Positions 9,524 to 21,256 are shown, counted from the first letter of the stretch. The stretch: 64,000 bases of DNA from Enterobacter asburiae (GCA_011754535.1 JAAQVN010000001.1:3410001-3474000), one strand, 5' to 3'. The notes: generated from the sequence alone by a model not told the origin. Numbers and translations are program-made.

Positions 9524-11521
9524 GTGAAACAAAACGCTATACAACCCGCCAACCTCGAATTTAACGCTGAGGGTACACCTGTTTCCCGAGATTTTGATGA
9601 CGTCTATTTTTCTAATGATAACGGACTCGAAGAAACGCGCTATGTTTTCCTCGACGGAAACCAGCTCAGCACCCGCTTCCCGGTGCACCCACGGAGCCTG
9701 TTTGTGGTCGCGGAAAGCGGATTCGGCACCGGGCTGAATTTTTTAACCCTCTGGCAGGCGTTTGACCAGTTTCACGCTGCGCACCCTGAGGCTACGCTAC
9801 AAAGATTACATTTCATCAGTTTCGAAAAATTCCCGCTCACCGCGCACGATCTGCGGCTCGCCCACCAGCGCTGGCCGGAGCTTGCAGCCTGGGCGGAGCA
9901 GCTTCAGGCGCAGTGGCCACCTCATATTGGCGGCTGCCACCGTCTGATTCTGGACGGCGGACGGGTGACGCTGGATTTATGGCTGGGCGACATTAACGAC
10001 CTGACCGATACGCTCGACGACTCGATGAATCAGACGGTGGACGCGTGGTTCCTGGACGGCTTTGCGCCCGCCAAGAACCCGGACATGTGGGGCCAGCATC
10101 TGTTTAGCGCGATGGCGCGGCTGGCGCGTCCTGGCGCAACGCTCGCCACCTTCACCTCGGCAGGTTTTGTCCGCCGCGGGCTGCAGGAAGCGGGCTTTAC
10201 CATGCAGAAGACCAAAGGCTTTGGCCGCAAGCGCGACATGCTGGTCGGCAGGATGGACCAGACGCTGGACATTCCCGCTCAGGCGCCCTGGTTTGCGCGC
10301 AGCGCCAGCGCATCGCGCGAAGTGGCGATCGTTGGCGGAGGGATCGCCAGCGCCCTGCTCTCTCTCGCGCTGCTGCACCGGGGCTGGCAGGTGACGCTCT
10401 ACTGTGCTGACGAGGCGCCGGCCAGCGGCGCGTCCGGTAACCGCCAGGGGGCACTCTACCCGCTTTTAAGCGCGCACGACCCGGCCCTGTTCCAGTTTTT
10501 CCCCGCGGCCTTTACCTTCGCCCGTCGCCTGTACGACGCGCTGCCGGTAGCATTTGACCATGACTGGTGCGGCGTGACGCAGCTCGGCTGGGATGAGAAG
10601 AGCCAGCAAAAAATCGCACAGATGCTGTCGCTGGGTCTGCCGGAGGAGATTGCCCGCGCGGTCAGTGCGCAAGAGGTGGGGGACGCCGCTGGCGTGGTCA
10701 CCGGCTGTGGCGGCATTCAGTATCCGCTCGGCGGCTGGCTGTGCCCGGCTGAACTGACCGCGGCGGCAATGACCCTTGCGCAGTCACGCGGGATGATGGT
10801 GCATTATGCTCATAAGGTTGAATCGCTTAGCCGAAGAGAACACTGGAATCTGCGTTTTGCTGATGGCAAAGAGGCACAGCATGCCAGCGTAGTGCTGGCA
10901 AACGGGCACCACATTAGCCAGTTTATCCAGACGGAGACGTTGCCGGTCTATCCGGTCGGCGGCCAGGTGAGCCATATCCCGACCGCGCCCGAACTGAGCA
11001 AGCTTCGTCAGGTACTGTGCTATGACGGCTATCTGACGCCGCAAAATCCGTCTAATGGTCATCACTGCATCGGCGCCAGCTATCATCGTGGCGAAACGGA
11101 TATGCGCTACAGCGACGAGGATCAGCAGCAAAACCGTCAGCGCCTGATTGACTGCTTCCCGGATGCAGCGTGGGCGAAGGAGGTTGACGTCAGCGAGGGT
11201 GAAGCGCGCTGCGGCGTGCGCTGTGCCACACGCGATCATCTGCCGATGGCGGGAAACGTGCCGGACTACGACGCTACGCTTGAGGCCTATCAGGATCTTG
11301 CTGATAACCGAGATAAAGCGGTAAGCGCGCCGGTTTATCCGGAGCTGTATATGCTGGGTGGATTAGGGTCTCGCGGGCTATGTTCCGCACCGCTGCTGGC
11401 TGAAGTGTTAGCCGCGCAAATGAGCGACGAGCCGATTCCGCTGGACAGGGTTACGCTTGCGGGGCTGAATCCGAATCGCTTGTGGGTACGGAAACTGCTG
11501 AAGGGGAAGAAGGTTAAGTAG
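9524..11521 (+). CDS. mnmC: Bifunctional tRNA 5-methylaminomethyl-2-thiouridine biosynthesis protein MnmC
   Basis: MnmC makes the wobble modification mnm5s2U34: its FAD domain removes the carboxymethyl group and its methyltransferase domain adds a methyl group. The likely start is GTG 9524 (reads [16 protein letters not shown]), giving 665 residues against 668 in E. coli; the longer upstream frame overlaps the fabB operators. The methyltransferase domain fills about residues 1-240 ([29 protein letters not shown]). The FAD-binding motif [17 protein letters not shown] begins the oxidase domain at about residue 265. It diverges from fabB. Confidence 0.96.
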   Translation: MKQNAIQPANLEFNAEGTPVSRDFDDVYFSNDNGLEETRYVFLDGNQLSTRFPVHPRSLFVVAESGFGTGLNFLTLWQAFDQFHAAHPEATLQRLHFISFEKFPLTAHDLRLAHQRWPELAAWAEQLQAQWPPHIGGCHRLILDGGRVTLDLWLGDINDLTDTLDDSMNQTVDAWFLDGFAPAKNPDMWGQHLFSAMARLARPGATLATFTSAGFVRRGLQEAGFTMQKTKGFGRKRDMLVGRMDQTLDIPAQAPWFARSASASREVAIVGGGIASALLSLALLHRGWQVTLYCADEAPASGASGNRQGALYPLLSAHDPALFQFFPAAFTFARRLYDALPVAFDHDWCGVTQLGWDEKSQQKIAQMLSLGLPEEIARAVSAQEVGDAAGVVTGCGGIQYPLGGWLCPAELTAAAMTLAQSRGMMVHYAHKVESLSRREHWNLRFADGKEAQHASVVLANGHHISQFIQTETLPVYPVGGQVSHIPTAPELSKLRQVLCYDGYLTPQNPSNGHHCIGASYHRGETDMRYSDEDQQQNRQRLIDCFPDAAWAKEVDVSEGEARCGVRCATRDHLPMAGNVPDYDATLEAYQDLADNRDKAVSAPVYPELYMLGGLGSRGLCSAPLLAEVLAAQMSDEPIPLDRVTLAGLNPNRLWVRKLLKGKKVK

Positions 11522-11547
11522 GGTGCGGTCGAATCCCCTCACCCTGA

Positions 11548-11570
11548 CCCTCTCCCCAAAGGGGAGAGGG
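11548..11570. repeat. CCCTCTCCC/GGGAGAGGG palindrome, copy 1
   Basis: A perfect 10-base stem, CCCTCTCCCC then AAA then GGGGAGAGGG, lies between convergent mnmC and yfcL. The same 9-base stem recurs at 21221 and 38345. It is preceded here by CCCCTCACCCTGA, commonly seen next to this palindrome in enterobacteria. Confidence 0.85.
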
Positions 11571-11586
11571 AAGAGCAGGCGGCGGC

Positions 11587-11862
11587 TTAGCGTTTAGCCT
11601 GCTGGAACAAATTGTCCCACATGCCCAGCACCAGAGACTGGTCGCGCGGAGAGAGCTCCCCGGCGAGAATGGCTTTTTCCAGGCTGCGAGTGACTTCAGC
11701 GTGAACGGCGTCGGCAGAGTGATCGTCACCCGCTTCCAGCTCGGCTACCGCGAGCGTCAGGTGACCACGCAGATAACCGCTGGCGAACAGCTCATCGTCA
11801 CTGGCGTGTTCCACCATGTCATCAATTAACGCCAGAATGCGTGATTCAAATTCTGCGATCAT
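11587..11862 (-). CDS. yfcL: YfcL family protein, function unknown
   Basis: This acidic 91-residue cytosolic protein matches E. coli YfcL (92 residues). It is predicted to be mostly helical, with no signal peptide or recognisable active site; AELEAGDD and [11 protein letters not shown] are conserved-looking segments. It is the last gene of the train prmB-aroC-mepA-yfcA-epmC-yfcL, 13 bases after epmC, and is probably cotranscribed with it. The function is not known. Confidence 0.9.
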   Translation of the reverse strand: MIAEFESRILALIDDMVEHASDDELFASGYLRGHLTLAVAELEAGDDHSADAVHAEVTRSLEKAILAGELSPRDQSLVLGMWDNLFQQAKR

Positions 11863-11875
11863 CTTCTTTCCTCTG

Positions 11876-12421
11876 TTAAAGATCTTCCGGCCAAGGGAAG
11901 CATTCCGCCCCGATCTCCGGCGTGTGGTAATAATTCTGTAAGGCCTCGATCAAGCGTGCCGGACGCTCCGGGATGCCTTTCTCAAGATACTCCATCACCT
12001 GCGCGTGAACGCGGCGCTGGAAGACGATACGGTCTGGCTCGAAGTCGCCTTCGAGATTGTCACAGCTCACGTTGAACGGGAAGCCTGCCGCCACGCAGAA
12101 CAGCCATTCCAGCGCCTGCGGCTTCACTTCCACATCTTCAAACTGGCCCTGCGTCGCAGCATCGCGCCCGTCCGGGCAGTACCAGTAACCGAAGTCCACC
12201 AGCTCGCGACGCGCTTTCCCCGCGATGCACCAGTGCGAAATCTCGTGCAAGCCGCTGGCGTAAAAGCCGTGGGCAAAGACGATGCGGTTATACGGAACCT
12301 CTGCATCAGCAGGAAGATAGATCGGTTCGTCGTCGCCTTTAATCAGACGGGTATTAAAATCATCAGCAAAACAGCCGTTAAAGATCTCAATCAGCTGTTC
12401 GTATTTATGCGTACTGTTCAT
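11876..12421 (-). CDS. epmC: Elongation factor P hydroxylase EpmC
   Basis: EpmC hydroxylates the beta-lysyl-lysine of elongation factor P, the final step of its modification after EpmA and EpmB. The 181-residue length fits the family. The putative metal-binding segment [15 protein letters not shown] is visible near residues 53-67, followed by WYCPDGRDA. Its start codon overlaps the stop of yfcA by one base, suggesting translational coupling. Confidence 0.94.
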   Translation of the reverse strand: MNSTHKYEQLIEIFNGCFADDFNTRLIKGDDEPIYLPADAEVPYNRIVFAHGFYASGLHEISHWCIAGKARRELVDFGYWYCPDGRDAATQGQFEDVEVKPQALEWLFCVAAGFPFNVSCDNLEGDFEPDRIVFQRRVHAQVMEYLEKGIPERPARLIEALQNYYHTPEIGAECFPWPEDL

Positions 12422-13230
12422 TAGTGCATCCCCAACCAGGTGAGGATCTCCTGTCCATGGCTGTCATAAAGAAGTTTGGCGCTCATCACTGCCGAAACGA
12501 TAACAATCATCGGGCGGATCAGCTTTTGCCCTTTGCTTAATACCAGGCGCGAGCCCGCGCGCGCGCCCAAAAACTGCCCTGCCATCATCACAAAGCCGGT
12601 TGCCCAGATAACCTTGCCGCCGATGATAAACAGCAGCAGGCCGCCGACGTTTGAGGTCGCGTTAAGCACCTTGGCGTGAGCGGTAGATTTGGCGAGGTTA
12701 AACCCGGCCAGCGTCACGAAAGCCAGCGCGTAAAATGAACCGGCACCCGGGCCAAAGAAACCGTCGTAAAAACCGACGCAGCCACCGGCAATCAGCGCAA
12801 ACGGCAGGCCGTGCAGACGACGCTGCCTGTCTTCTTCACCGAGCTTCGGCATCAGTAAGAAATACAGGCCAATGCAGATAACCAGAACCGGCAGGATCTG
12901 GCGCAAAATATCGGACTGCACGTGCTGCACCAGCAGCGCGCCCGACGTGGAGCCGATAAAGGTCATCAAGATATTGAGCTTCTGATCGGCCAGGCTCACC
13001 ACCTTACGGCGGATAAAATAGAGCGACGCGGAGAGCGAGCCGCCGCAGGCCTGAAGCTTGTTGGTGGCAAGCGCCTGTGCCGGGCTCATACCCGCCGCCA
13101 GCAGCGCGGGCACGGTTAACAGCCCGCCGCCGCCCGCGAGCGCATCGATAAAACCGGCCAGCATGGCCACGAAGAACAGCACCACCAGCAGCAGCGGTGA
13201 CACCATAAACAGATCGACGAAATTATCCAT
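12421..13230 (-). CDS. yfcA: TauE/SafE family membrane protein YfcA
   Basis: This 269-residue protein has about eight transmembrane helices and the TSUP (TauE/SafE) pattern: a Gly-rich first repeat, AGFIDALAGGGGLLTVPALL, and a second-half counterpart, GFYDGFFGPGAGSF. Family members export or import sulfur-containing or organic anions; the substrate of YfcA is unknown. It overlaps epmC by one base downstream, and its own start overlaps the mepA stop by one base (TAATG). Confidence 0.93.
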   Translation of the reverse strand: MDNFVDLFMVSPLLLVVLFFVAMLAGFIDALAGGGGLLTVPALLAAGMSPAQALATNKLQACGGSLSASLYFIRRKVVSLADQKLNILMTFIGSTSGALLVQHVQSDILRQILPVLVICIGLYFLLMPKLGEEDRQRRLHGLPFALIAGGCVGFYDGFFGPGAGSFYALAFVTLAGFNLAKSTAHAKVLNATSNVGGLLLFIIGGKVIWATGFVMMAGQFLGARAGSRLVLSKGQKLIRPMIVIVSAVMSAKLLYDSHGQEILTWLGMH

Positions 13231-14054
13231 TAAAGTACATGCTCATCCAGTAGCGCCTGGCAGGAAGGCGGCAACGGAGGCGGTGTCTTCTTCTCAGGCT
13301 TAGAGGTTCCAGGTTTTGCTGGCTCAAACCAGCTTTGCAGTTCCGCACCACAGCCATCGCCTGGCGGAGGTAAGGGCTGATCTTCACATTCCAGGCTGTT
13401 CGCCGGGCAGCGCAGACGAACGTGCATATGCGCACGATGCTGGAACCACGGGCGCACTTTGCGCAGCCAGTCGCGGTCGGTTCCCGCATCCAGACAGAGC
13501 TGCTGCTTGATGGCAGGGTTGACGAAAATCCGCGTCACGTCGTTATCTTCTGCCGCCAGCTTGATCATGCTGGAAATCTCCGGTGACCATCGGGAAGCAA
13601 CGACCCGTTTGCCGTCGCCCGACACCAGATCCAGCGCCTGCGGTTTCAGCAGTTGCGCAGACGTCCAGCGCGTTTTCGGCAGCTGCAGGAAGATATCGAC
13701 ATCCAGTCCGGTCTGGTGGCTGGCGTGCCCACCGTTAAAGCGGCCCCCGGCAGGCATCCCCATGTCGCCAATCAGCATCGTCCCCAGCCCCAGGTTATGC
13801 ACCTGGTTCCCCAGTCGCTGAATGAACAGCACCAGGTCAGGATGGCCGAAGTAACGACGCTGGTCGGTACGCATCACCTGATACGTATCCGATTGCAGCG
13901 GCAGCTCCTGCGCGCCCACGATACAGCCGTTAGAGAAGGCGCCGATGGACTGCGCGCTTCCCGCCACCGGATGGGTGATTTTTTGCCACGGCGTGGCGGC
14001 CAGACTGGCTCCACTGGCGAGCAGCGCCAGCAGAGCAATTGCGGTTTTTTTCAT
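13230..14054 (-). CDS. mepA: Penicillin-insensitive murein DD-endopeptidase MepA
   Basis: MepA is a periplasmic zinc LAS-family peptidase that cuts D-Ala-meso-DAP cross-links in peptidoglycan. The start is the ATG at 14052-14054, giving 274 residues with an N-terminal signal peptide of about 19 residues ([19 protein letters not shown]). Zinc ligands lie in [17 protein letters not shown] and HRAHMHVRL. Several cysteines, as in E. coli, suggest disulfides. The Pro-rich C-terminal tail ([12 protein letters not shown]) is also conserved. It follows aroC by two bases. Confidence 0.97.
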   Translation of the reverse strand: MKKTAIALLALLASGASLAATPWQKITHPVAGSAQSIGAFSNGCIVGAQELPLQSDTYQVMRTDQRRYFGHPDLVLFIQRLGNQVHNLGLGTMLIGDMGMPAGGRFNGGHASHQTGLDVDIFLQLPKTRWTSAQLLKPQALDLVSGDGKRVVASRWSPEISSMIKLAAEDNDVTRIFVNPAIKQQLCLDAGTDRDWLRKVRPWFQHRAHMHVRLRCPANSLECEDQPLPPPGDGCGAELQSWFEPAKPGTSKPEKKTPPPLPPSCQALLDEHVL

Positions 14055-14056
14055 GT

Positions 14057-15142
14057 TTACCAGCGTGGAATGGTGGTCGTCACGTCCGCATTTTGCGCGC
14101 GCTGGCGCAGGAAGTGATCCATCAGCACGATCGCCAGCATCGCTTCCGCGATCGGCACCGCGCGGATCCCCACGCACGGATCGTGACGTCCTTTGGTGAT
14201 CATCTCAACTTCTTCGCCTGAGCGGTTAATCGTGTGGCCCGGCACGGTGATGCTGGAGGTCGGCTTCAGCGCGATGTTGGCAATAATCTGCTGCCCGCTG
14301 CTGATCCCGCCCAGAATGCCGCCCGCATGGTTGCTCTGGAAGCCCGCCTTCGTGATTTCGTCGCGGTTCTGGCTGCCGCGAAGCGCCACCACGTCGAAGC
14401 CGTCGCCAATCTCAACGCCCTTCACCGCGTTGATGCTCATCAGCGCGTGGGCGATGTCAGCGTCGAGACGGTCAAATACCGGCTCGCCCCAGCCCGCCGG
14501 AACGCCGTCAGCCATCACGGTGACTTTCGCACCGATGGAGTCGCCCTCTTTTTTAAGGCCGCGCATCAGTTCGTCCAGCGCTTCAAGCTTGTCCGCATCG
14601 GCGCAGAAGAACGGATTCTGCTCGACCTGATCCCAGTCTTTGATCGCCAGTGGAATGTCACCCATCTGGGTCAGACAGCCGCGGATAACGATGCCAAATT
14701 TCTGCTGCAGGTATTTCTTGGCAATCGCCCCTGCCGCCACGCGCATCGCGGTTTCACGCGCGGAAGAGCGTCCGCCACCACGATAGTCGCGGATGCCGTA
14801 CTTTTGTTCGTAGGTGTAGTCGGCGTGGCCCGGACGGAAGACGTCTTTAATCGCGCCGTAGTCCTGAGAACGCTGATCGGTGTTTTCAATCAGCAGACCG
14901 ATGCTGGTCCCGGTGGTGCGGCCTTCAAAGACGCCAGAGAGAATTTTGACCTGGTCCGGCTCGCGACGCTGCGTGGTGTAGCGGGAGGTACCCGGACGAC
15001 GGCGGTCAAGGTCGTGCTGTAAATCGGCTTCGGTCAGTTCGATGCCTGGCGGTACGCCATCAACGATACAGCCCAGCGCCAGCCCGTGCGACTCGCCAAA
15101 GGTGGTCACGCGGAATAACTGTCCAATACTGTTTCCTGCCAT
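14057..15142 (-). CDS. aroC: Chorismate synthase
   Basis: AroC removes phosphate from 5-enolpyruvylshikimate-3-phosphate to make chorismate, using reduced FMN without net oxidation. The start is the ATG at 15140-15142 ([12 protein letters not shown]) with GGAG five bases upstream; a GTG codon just before it is the less likely start. The length is 361 residues. Signatures include [14 protein letters not shown] at the N-terminus and [19 protein letters not shown] in the middle. Confidence 0.97.
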   Translation of the reverse strand: MAGNSIGQLFRVTTFGESHGLALGCIVDGVPPGIELTEADLQHDLDRRRPGTSRYTTQRREPDQVKILSGVFEGRTTGTSIGLLIENTDQRSQDYGAIKDVFRPGHADYTYEQKYGIRDYRGGGRSSARETAMRVAAGAIAKKYLQQKFGIVIRGCLTQMGDIPLAIKDWDQVEQNPFFCADADKLEALDELMRGLKKEGDSIGAKVTVMADGVPAGWGEPVFDRLDADIAHALMSINAVKGVEIGDGFDVVALRGSQNRDEITKAGFQSNHAGGILGGISSGQQIIANIALKPTSSITVPGHTINRSGEEVEMITKGRHDPCVGIRAVPIAEAMLAIVLMDHFLRQRAQNADVTTTIPRW

Positions 15143-15202
15143 CACGGCTCCGATGTTGTTGTTTGTGTTTGAGCGTTGTGAAACGGGCCGAAGCCCGCGG
15201 GA

Positions 15203-16135
15203 TTAATCTTTATAAATGCTGAAGTGTTCGCGCGCGTCGAGCAGCTGCGCTTTGGTCAGCATAAAGACGCCGTCACCGCCGTTGTCGAACTCAAGCCAGG
15301 TGAACGGCACATCCGGGTACTGCTCTATCAGATGTACCATGCTGTTGCCCACTTCACAAATCAGAACGCCGTCATCGGTCAGGTAATCCGGCGCGCAGGC
15401 CAGAATGCGGCGGGTCAGCTTCAGGCCGTCAGAGCCTGACGCCAGACCCAGCTCCGGCTCGTGACGATATTCGTTCGGCAGATCGGACATGTCTTCCGCA
15501 TCGACGTAAGGCGGGTTAGTGACGATCAGATCGTACTGCAGGGTCGGCAGGTCGCGGAACAGGTCAGAGCGGATCGGCGTGACGTGATGGATCAGGCCGT
15601 GCTCTTCGATGTTGTGTTCGGTCACGGCCAGCGCGTCGGTAGAGATATCGACGGCGTCCACTTCAGCTTCCGGGAAGGCGTAGGCGCAGGCAATCGCGAT
15701 GCAGCCGCTGCCGGTGCACATATCGAGAATGTGCTGAGGCTGATGGCCGATCAGGCCGTCAAAGTGGTTGTTGATCAGCTCACCAATCGGCGAACGCGGT
15801 ACCAGCACGCGTTCATCGACGTAAAACTCGTGGCCGCAGAACCAGGCTTTGTTGGTCAGGTAGGCGACCGGAATGCGCTCGTTTACGCGGCGGATCACGC
15901 GCTCAACGATGCGGTGTTTTTCGCTGGAGGTCAGGCGCGCGGTGTGCATGTCTTCCGGAATGTCCAGCGGCAGGTAAAGAGACGGCAGCACCAGCTGAAC
16001 GGCCTCGTCCCACGGGTTGTCGGTACCGTGACCGTACCAGATATTAGCGGCGCTGAAGCGGCTAACCGACCAGCGCAACATGTCCTGTATGGTATGCAGC
16101 TCGTTTACTGCTTCATCGACAAATATTTTATCCAC
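15203..16135 (-). CDS. prmB: Ribosomal protein L3 N5-glutamine methyltransferase PrmB
   Basis: PrmB methylates a glutamine of ribosomal protein L3 using S-adenosylmethionine. The 310-residue protein has the methyltransferase motif I ([16 protein letters not shown]) and the substrate-glutamine binding motif NPPY in [15 protein letters not shown]. It heads the minus-strand train aroC-mepA-yfcA-epmC-yfcL, and diverges from smrB as in E. coli. Confidence 0.96.
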   Translation of the reverse strand: MDKIFVDEAVNELHTIQDMLRWSVSRFSAANIWYGHGTDNPWDEAVQLVLPSLYLPLDIPEDMHTARLTSSEKHRIVERVIRRVNERIPVAYLTNKAWFCGHEFYVDERVLVPRSPIGELINNHFDGLIGHQPQHILDMCTGSGCIAIACAYAFPEAEVDAVDISTDALAVTEHNIEEHGLIHHVTPIRSDLFRDLPTLQYDLIVTNPPYVDAEDMSDLPNEYRHEPELGLASGSDGLKLTRRILACAPDYLTDDGVLICEVGNSMVHLIEQYPDVPFTWLEFDNGGDGVFMLTKAQLLDAREHFSIYKD

Positions 16136-16280
16136 TCTTTCCTCCAGGGCATGCTCGCATAATTTTCGGCGGCTAGTTTGCCATGAAGACGGCGATAAAT
16201 CAGCAATGACGCGTACCGCTTGAGGTTAAAAAATGCGTTTAGTCGGGTACACTATCGGAAATACGAGATGAGAATGACGA

Positions 16281-16832
16281 ATGAAAAAGAAAACATCGCT
16301 CAGCGAGGAGGATCAGGCTCTCTTCCGCCAGCTGATGACCGGGACGCGTAAAATCGCGCAGGACACGATTGTCCACCGCCCGCAGCGTAAAAAAATCAGC
16401 GAAGTACCGGTCAAACGGCTGCTGCAGGAGCAGGCGGATAACAGCCACTATTTTTCAGATGAATTTCAGCCGCTGCTCAATACGCAAGGGGCTGTGAAGT
16501 ACGTGCGCGAAGACGTCAGCCATTTTGAGCTGAAAAAGTTACGCCGGGGAGATTATTCGCCGGAGCTGTTTCTCGATCTGCACGGTTTAACGCAGATGCA
16601 GGCGAAACAGGAGTTGGGCGCGTTGATTGCCGCCTGTCGCCGCGAACACGTTTTTTGCGCTTGCGTGATGCACGGCCACGGTAAACATATTCTGAAGCAA
16701 CAGACGCCGCTGTGGCTGGCTCAGCACCCACACGTGATGGCGTTTCATCAGGCACCGAAAGAGTACGGCGGAGATGCCGCATTGCTGGTCTTGATTGAAG
16801 TTGAGGAGTGGCAGCCGCCAGAGTTACCCTGA
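16281..16832 (+). CDS. smrB: Ribosome rescue endonuclease SmrB
   Basis: SmrB (YfcN) cleaves mRNA between collided ribosomes to start tmRNA rescue. The 183-residue protein has a basic N-terminal extension ([19 protein letters not shown]) that anchors it on ribosomes, and a C-terminal Smr domain from about residue 95. The Smr signatures [16 protein letters not shown] and [12 protein letters not shown], carrying the conserved DLHG and HGHG elements, are both present. It is a single gene, divergent from prmB. Confidence 0.95.
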   Translation: MKKKTSLSEEDQALFRQLMTGTRKIAQDTIVHRPQRKKISEVPVKRLLQEQADNSHYFSDEFQPLLNTQGAVKYVREDVSHFELKKLRRGDYSPELFLDLHGLTQMQAKQELGALIAACRREHVFCACVMHGHGKHILKQQTPLWLAQHPHVMAFHQAPKEYGGDAALLVLIEVEEWQPPELP

Positions 16833-16878
16833 CAGAAGGGCGGGAAACACGTAGTACCCCGCCCTGTCACACGTCACG

Positions 16879-17364
16879 TCAGATCGCTTTTGCCATCTTC
16901 AGGTTGCACGGACTCATTTGCCAGTTGAAGACCCCTTTGCCGGTTTCGTCGAGGGTGACGTTGGCAATGGCGGAAGTGGTGAACATTGGCGGCGTTTCGC
17001 CCGGGCACAGCTCAGATACCAGATAGCCGACCAGCGGCAGGTGGGAAATGACCAGTGCGGAAGCGACACCTTCGTTGCACAGCGCCTGAAGATAAGCGCT
17101 GACAAGGCCGACATCACCGCATGGCGTCAGTTCGGGTAAAACATCCACACTGGATGGCAGGTTCATACACTCCCCCACCACGTCCAGCGTCTGTTCTGCC
17201 CGCAGGAACGGACTCACCAGAACGCGTTCAATGTCCACTTTTTGACCTTTAAGCCATGTAGCCATCTGACGGGATTCGTCGCAGCCACAGACGGTTAAAG
17301 GACGTACTGAGTCACTGGCGGCATCGAGTGCCGCGTCGCCGTGACGCATGATAAAAACTTGCAT
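16879..17364 (-). CDS. sixA: Phosphohistidine phosphatase SixA
   Basis: SixA removes phosphate from histidine residues, notably in the nitrogen phosphotransferase protein NPr (and originally ArcB). The 161-residue protein starts MQVFIMRHGDAAL with the RHG catalytic signature (His8), and a second catalytic-type histidine in VISHLPLVGYL. It stands alone between smrB and fadJ, in the same place as in E. coli. Confidence 0.95.
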   Translation of the reverse strand: MQVFIMRHGDAALDAASDSVRPLTVCGCDESRQMATWLKGQKVDIERVLVSPFLRAEQTLDVVGECMNLPSSVDVLPELTPCGDVGLVSAYLQALCNEGVASALVISHLPLVGYLVSELCPGETPPMFTTSAIANVTLDETGKGVFNWQMSPCNLKMAKAI

Positions 17365-17573
17365 ATTGCACCGCTTTTGTTAACCAGAATCACCGGCGTT
17401 AACTACCCGCGATTAATGCTCTGAGGTAGAAAACCCGATGGCCGGGCATTGTGCCTGATCCATTCGGTGAATGAAACGCTGTTTTTTACCTCAATGGCGT
17501 AAGTATAGTCAATCTCTGTTTACAAAATCGCCAGAACAGGTTCGTTCACCTCAGGATTTACCCTTCTTTGACT

Positions 17574-19721
17574 TCAGTTTACGAAATCAGTTTCCCTTGC
17601 AGGCCAGAATGTCTGGCCGCGCTCCGCCATCTGCAATAATTCGTCACACGGTGTAAACCGCGGACCGTATTGCGAGGCCAGACGTTGCAGAATGGCAACC
17701 ACTTCACCCGCGCCGAGAGTATCCATGTAGCGGAACGGACCGCCAAGGAACGGCGGGAAACCAATACCAAATACCGCGCCGATGTCGCCATCGCGCGCGC
17801 TCTTGACCACCTGTTCACCAAAGCAGCGCGCCGCTTCATTGAGCATCATCATGACGCAACGTTCAGCGCACTGAACGGCAGACAGTTTTCCCTGACCGGT
17901 GACCGAAATAAGCCCATAAACCGAAGGGTCGACCTGTTTCTTGCTTTTACGCCCTTTCGCGCCGTAAAGATAGAAACCGCGTTCATTTTTTCTGCCTTTG
18001 CGATCGTCCTTCAAAATTGCAGAAACAATGTTTGCAGGCGGGGTAAAACGATCGCCGTATGCGGCTTCCAGCACAGGTATAATTTTAGTGCCGGTGTCTA
18101 TTCCCACCTCATCCAAAAGTTGGATTGGGCCAACAGGGAAACCAAACTTTACCAGCGCCTCGTCGACGTGCTCGATTTTCTCCCCTTCCGTCAGCAGCCG
18201 CATCGCTTCGTTAATATACGGTGCCAGAATACGGTTGACGTAGAAGCCGGCCTTGTCCGCGACCACAATCGGGGTTTTGCCCTGCTTTTTCGCCAGCTTC
18301 ACCACGGTGGCGATGGTTCGCGGGCTGGTCGTGGCGTGCGGGATCACCTCCACCAGAGGCATTTTTTCTACAGGACTGAAAAAGTGCAGCCCAATCACCT
18401 GTTCCGGCCGAGCAGCTTTCGCCGCGATATCGCCAATCGGTAAAGACGAGGTGTTTGAGGCGAAAATGGTGTGCGGCGCGCAGTGTTGCTCAACGTCAGC
18501 CACCATCTGCTGCTTAAGTGCCAGGTCTTCAAATACGGCTTCAATTACCAGGTCCCGGTGCGCAAAACCGCTGTAATCCGTCGTGCCGGAGATCGTCGCC
18601 AGGGTTTTATCACGCTCGCTTGCCTTGATATGGCGGCGTTTGACCTTCTGATCAAGGTTCTGCCAGCTGTACTGCAGCGCGTGGTTGATGCCCTTCGCAT
18701 TGATGTCTTTGATGCGCACGGGCAATTTGCCTTTGCTGGCGGTAACAAACGCGATGCCGCCGCCCATCAGCCCACCGCCCAGCACGCCAATAGCACGGAG
18801 CGGAGCAGGCTCTGCATCGCTGCCGGGATCTTTTTTCACCTCGGTGCTGGCGAAGAAGATGCTGCGCAATGCCTGTGACTGTGGCGTCATCGCCAGCTCG
18901 CCAAAGGCTTTGGCTTCAGCGGCATAGCCGCTGCTGCTTCCCTCGGACAGCCCGGTTTCGATCACTTCCAGGATCCGCTTTGCCGCCGGATAGTTGCCTT
19001 TGGTTTTTTGTTCAGTCTTTTTGCCCACCATGTTGAACAGGAGCGCACGCCCCAGTGGCCCTGCCAGCACGCGCTCGCGTACGGAGAGAGGACGCTTTGC
19101 CTGCCGCCCTTTCAGCGCAAGCTCAACGGCGGCCTCCAGTAAAATGGAGTGCGGCACCACGTCATCGACCAGACCGGATTTCAGCGCCTGACGCGCGCGC
19201 AGCTGCTTGCCGGTTAAAATCATCTCCAGGGCGGTGCTGACCCCCACCAGGCGAGGCAAACGCTGCGTGCCGCCGGAGCCCGGTAAGAGGCCTAACTGCA
19301 CTTCTGGCAACCCTAAAACAGTTTTCGGATCGTCAGTGCAAATGCGGCTGTGGCAGGCCAATGCCAGCTCCAGCCCACCGCCCAGACAGGCACCGTGGAT
19401 CGCGGCAATAACCGGGACCGGCAGCGCGTGGATCTCGGCCATCACCTGCTGGCCCTGACGCGCCAGGTCTTCTGCTTCCTGGGCGTTTTTCGCTCGGGCG
19501 ATCATGTTGATATCGGCGCCGGCAATAAAGTTATCCGGCTTGGCAGAGATAAAGACCAGGCCACGGACGGCTTTGTTGTCGCGGATCTGCTTTAACATCC
19601 CGCGCACCTGAACACCAAATTCGGCCTTCAGGGTATTCATCTTTTCATCAGGCACATCAATAGTGATAACAGCCACGTTATCGAGGCGAACCGTCAGGTT
19701 AAATGCAGATGTCATATCCAT
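17574..19721 (-). CDS. fadJ: Fatty acid oxidation complex subunit alpha FadJ
   Basis: FadJ is the multifunctional enoyl-CoA hydratase / 3-hydroxyacyl-CoA dehydrogenase of the anaerobic beta-oxidation system. The 715-residue protein has an N-terminal crotonase domain ([29 protein letters not shown]), an NAD-binding motif at about residue 312 ([16 protein letters not shown]), and dehydrogenase motifs [14 protein letters not shown] and [16 protein letters not shown]. Its start overlaps the fadI stop by one base, so the two subunits are translationally coupled. Confidence 0.97.
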   Translation of the reverse strand: MDMTSAFNLTVRLDNVAVITIDVPDEKMNTLKAEFGVQVRGMLKQIRDNKAVRGLVFISAKPDNFIAGADINMIARAKNAQEAEDLARQGQQVMAEIHALPVPVIAAIHGACLGGGLELALACHSRICTDDPKTVLGLPEVQLGLLPGSGGTQRLPRLVGVSTALEMILTGKQLRARQALKSGLVDDVVPHSILLEAAVELALKGRQAKRPLSVRERVLAGPLGRALLFNMVGKKTEQKTKGNYPAAKRILEVIETGLSEGSSSGYAAEAKAFGELAMTPQSQALRSIFFASTEVKKDPGSDAEPAPLRAIGVLGGGLMGGGIAFVTASKGKLPVRIKDINAKGINHALQYSWQNLDQKVKRRHIKASERDKTLATISGTTDYSGFAHRDLVIEAVFEDLALKQQMVADVEQHCAPHTIFASNTSSLPIGDIAAKAARPEQVIGLHFFSPVEKMPLVEVIPHATTSPRTIATVVKLAKKQGKTPIVVADKAGFYVNRILAPYINEAMRLLTEGEKIEHVDEALVKFGFPVGPIQLLDEVGIDTGTKIIPVLEAAYGDRFTPPANIVSAILKDDRKGRKNERGFYLYGAKGRKSKKQVDPSVYGLISVTGQGKLSAVQCAERCVMMMLNEAARCFGEQVVKSARDGDIGAVFGIGFPPFLGGPFRYMDTLGAGEVVAILQRLASQYGPRFTPCDELLQMAERGQTFWPARETDFVN

Positions 19722-21031
19722 TATTCAGCCTCCAGAACCATTGCTGCGCCAAGTCCGCCCGCCGCGCAGGCGGTAACGAGGCCAAACCCGCCGCCGCGGC
19801 GTCGTAGCTCGTGTAATGTTTGGGTGATCATACGTGCGCCCGTGGCTGCGAACGGATGGCCGTAGGCAATCGAGCCCCCCAACACGTTGAATTTGCTCTG
19901 ATCCACTTCGCCAGTGGCATGGGCGCGGCCCAGCACGTCGCGCGCGAAACGCTCGCTTGCCAGCAGCTGGACGTTTGCCAGAGTTTGCGCGGCAAAGGCT
20001 TCGTGCATATCAATCAGGGTTAAATCTCCCAGCGTCAGCCCCGCGCGATCCAGCGCCAGCGGCGTGGACCAGGCCGGACCCAGCAGCATGTCCTGCCAGA
20101 CATCAATGGCGGTGAAGGCATAGCTGCGCAAATAGCCCAGGGGGGTAATGCCAAGCTCCTTCGCGCGGGATTCCGTCATCAGGATAACGGCGGCAGCCCC
20201 ATCGGTGAGCGGCGTACTGTTGGCCGCCGTCACGGTGCCGTGCTTGCGGTCAAACGCCGGGCGCAGTTTGGCGTAATCCGCCAGTGTCGAGGTACCGCGA
20301 ATATTGTTATCTTCCGCGAGCGGTTCACGGTAGGGCGGAATATAGGCGGTCATCACCTCATCGGTGAGCTTGCCCTCCGACCAGGCTTTCGCTGCCAGCT
20401 GATGCGAGCGATGCGCCAGCGCATCCTGCTGCTCGCGGGTGATACCGTAGGTTTTGGCCATCTGCTCGGCAGTATCGCCCATTCGCAGGCCTGTGGAGTA
20501 CTCTGCTACGGCAGGTGGCACGGGCATAAGGTCGCGCAGGCGTAAACGCGAGAAGAGTTTGAGCTTCGCACCGGTGGTGCGGGCTTTATTGGCATCAACC
20601 AGAATGCGGGCCAGTTTTTTACTGACGCCAATCGGCAGTACGGAGGAAGAATCGGCGCCACCTGCGATCCCGGCGCGAATAGTGCCCGCCATAAGGCTTT
20701 CCGCCACGTTTGCTACCGCCTGGAAGCTGGTCGCGCACGCGCGGCTGACGCTGTAGGCGTCGGTGTTAACGTTCATGCCGGTACCGAGAACAATTTCCCG
20801 CGCAATGTTGGGGGCTTCAGGCATCTGTACGACCTGGCCGAAGACCAGCTGTTCGATGACCTCAGGCGGGATTTCGCTGCGAGCCAGCATCTCCCCCACT
20901 ACCATTTTCCCCAGATCGACAGCAGGAATACCGTGAAACGCCGTCGCCTGACGCGCAAACGGCGTACGCAGTCCGCTGACAATGGCAATGCGGTCACCCT
21001 GTCGGGTGATTAGCGGTAATGCCTGACTCAT
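19721..21031 (-). CDS. fadI: Acetyl-CoA acyltransferase FadI (anaerobic thiolase)
   Basis: FadI is the 3-ketoacyl-CoA thiolase subunit of the FadIJ complex. The 436-residue protein has the nucleophilic cysteine in [17 protein letters not shown], the histidine motif [17 protein letters not shown] and the C-terminal acid/base cysteine in [17 protein letters not shown]. It is the first gene of the fadIJ operon, with a FadR operator 35-51 bases before its start. Confidence 0.97.
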   Translation of the reverse strand: MSQALPLITRQGDRIAIVSGLRTPFARQATAFHGIPAVDLGKMVVGEMLARSEIPPEVIEQLVFGQVVQMPEAPNIAREIVLGTGMNVNTDAYSVSRACATSFQAVANVAESLMAGTIRAGIAGGADSSSVLPIGVSKKLARILVDANKARTTGAKLKLFSRLRLRDLMPVPPAVAEYSTGLRMGDTAEQMAKTYGITREQQDALAHRSHQLAAKAWSEGKLTDEVMTAYIPPYREPLAEDNNIRGTSTLADYAKLRPAFDRKHGTVTAANSTPLTDGAAAVILMTESRAKELGITPLGYLRSYAFTAIDVWQDMLLGPAWSTPLALDRAGLTLGDLTLIDMHEAFAAQTLANVQLLASERFARDVLGRAHATGEVDQSKFNVLGGSIAYGHPFAATGARMITQTLHELRRRGGGFGLVTACAAGGLGAAMVLEAE

Positions 21032-21065
21032 AACCTTCCCCTGTGAAAAATTTTACATGAATATA

Positions 21066-21082
21066 AAGTGGTCTGACCTGAT
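21066..21082 (-). promoter_or_regulatory. FadR operator of fadIJ
   Basis: AAGTGGTCTGACCTGAT matches the FadR consensus (core TGGTCNGACC). It lies just upstream of fadI, where FadR represses the E. coli operon. Confidence 0.75.
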
Positions 21083-21181
21083 AACAGTCTTAACCATTTT
21101 TTTACATTCAGCCAATCAGGGAAGCATAAAAATGCGAGCTAAAACACAGAGAAGAAAAAGAAAATGCCCCAGGGAAAAAGC

Positions 21182-21210
21182 AAAACGGTAACCCACAGGT
21201 TACCGTTTTT
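21182..21210 (-). terminator. Rho-independent terminator of yfcZ
   Basis: AAAACGGTAACC pairs with GGTTACCGTTTT around CACA. The flanking A and T runs make it effective in both directions; it stops yfcZ transcription before the fadI promoter. Confidence 0.85.
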
Positions 21211-21220
21211 AGTGTTTGCT

Positions 21221-21240
21221 CCCTCTCCCGTGGGAGAGGG
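21221..21240. repeat. CCCTCTCCC/GGGAGAGGG palindrome, copy 2
   Basis: A perfect 9-base stem with a GT loop, located between the yfcZ stop and its terminator. It is the same stem as at 11548 and 38345. Confidence 0.85.
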
Positions 21241-21256
21241 CACCAGATCGCAGGAA

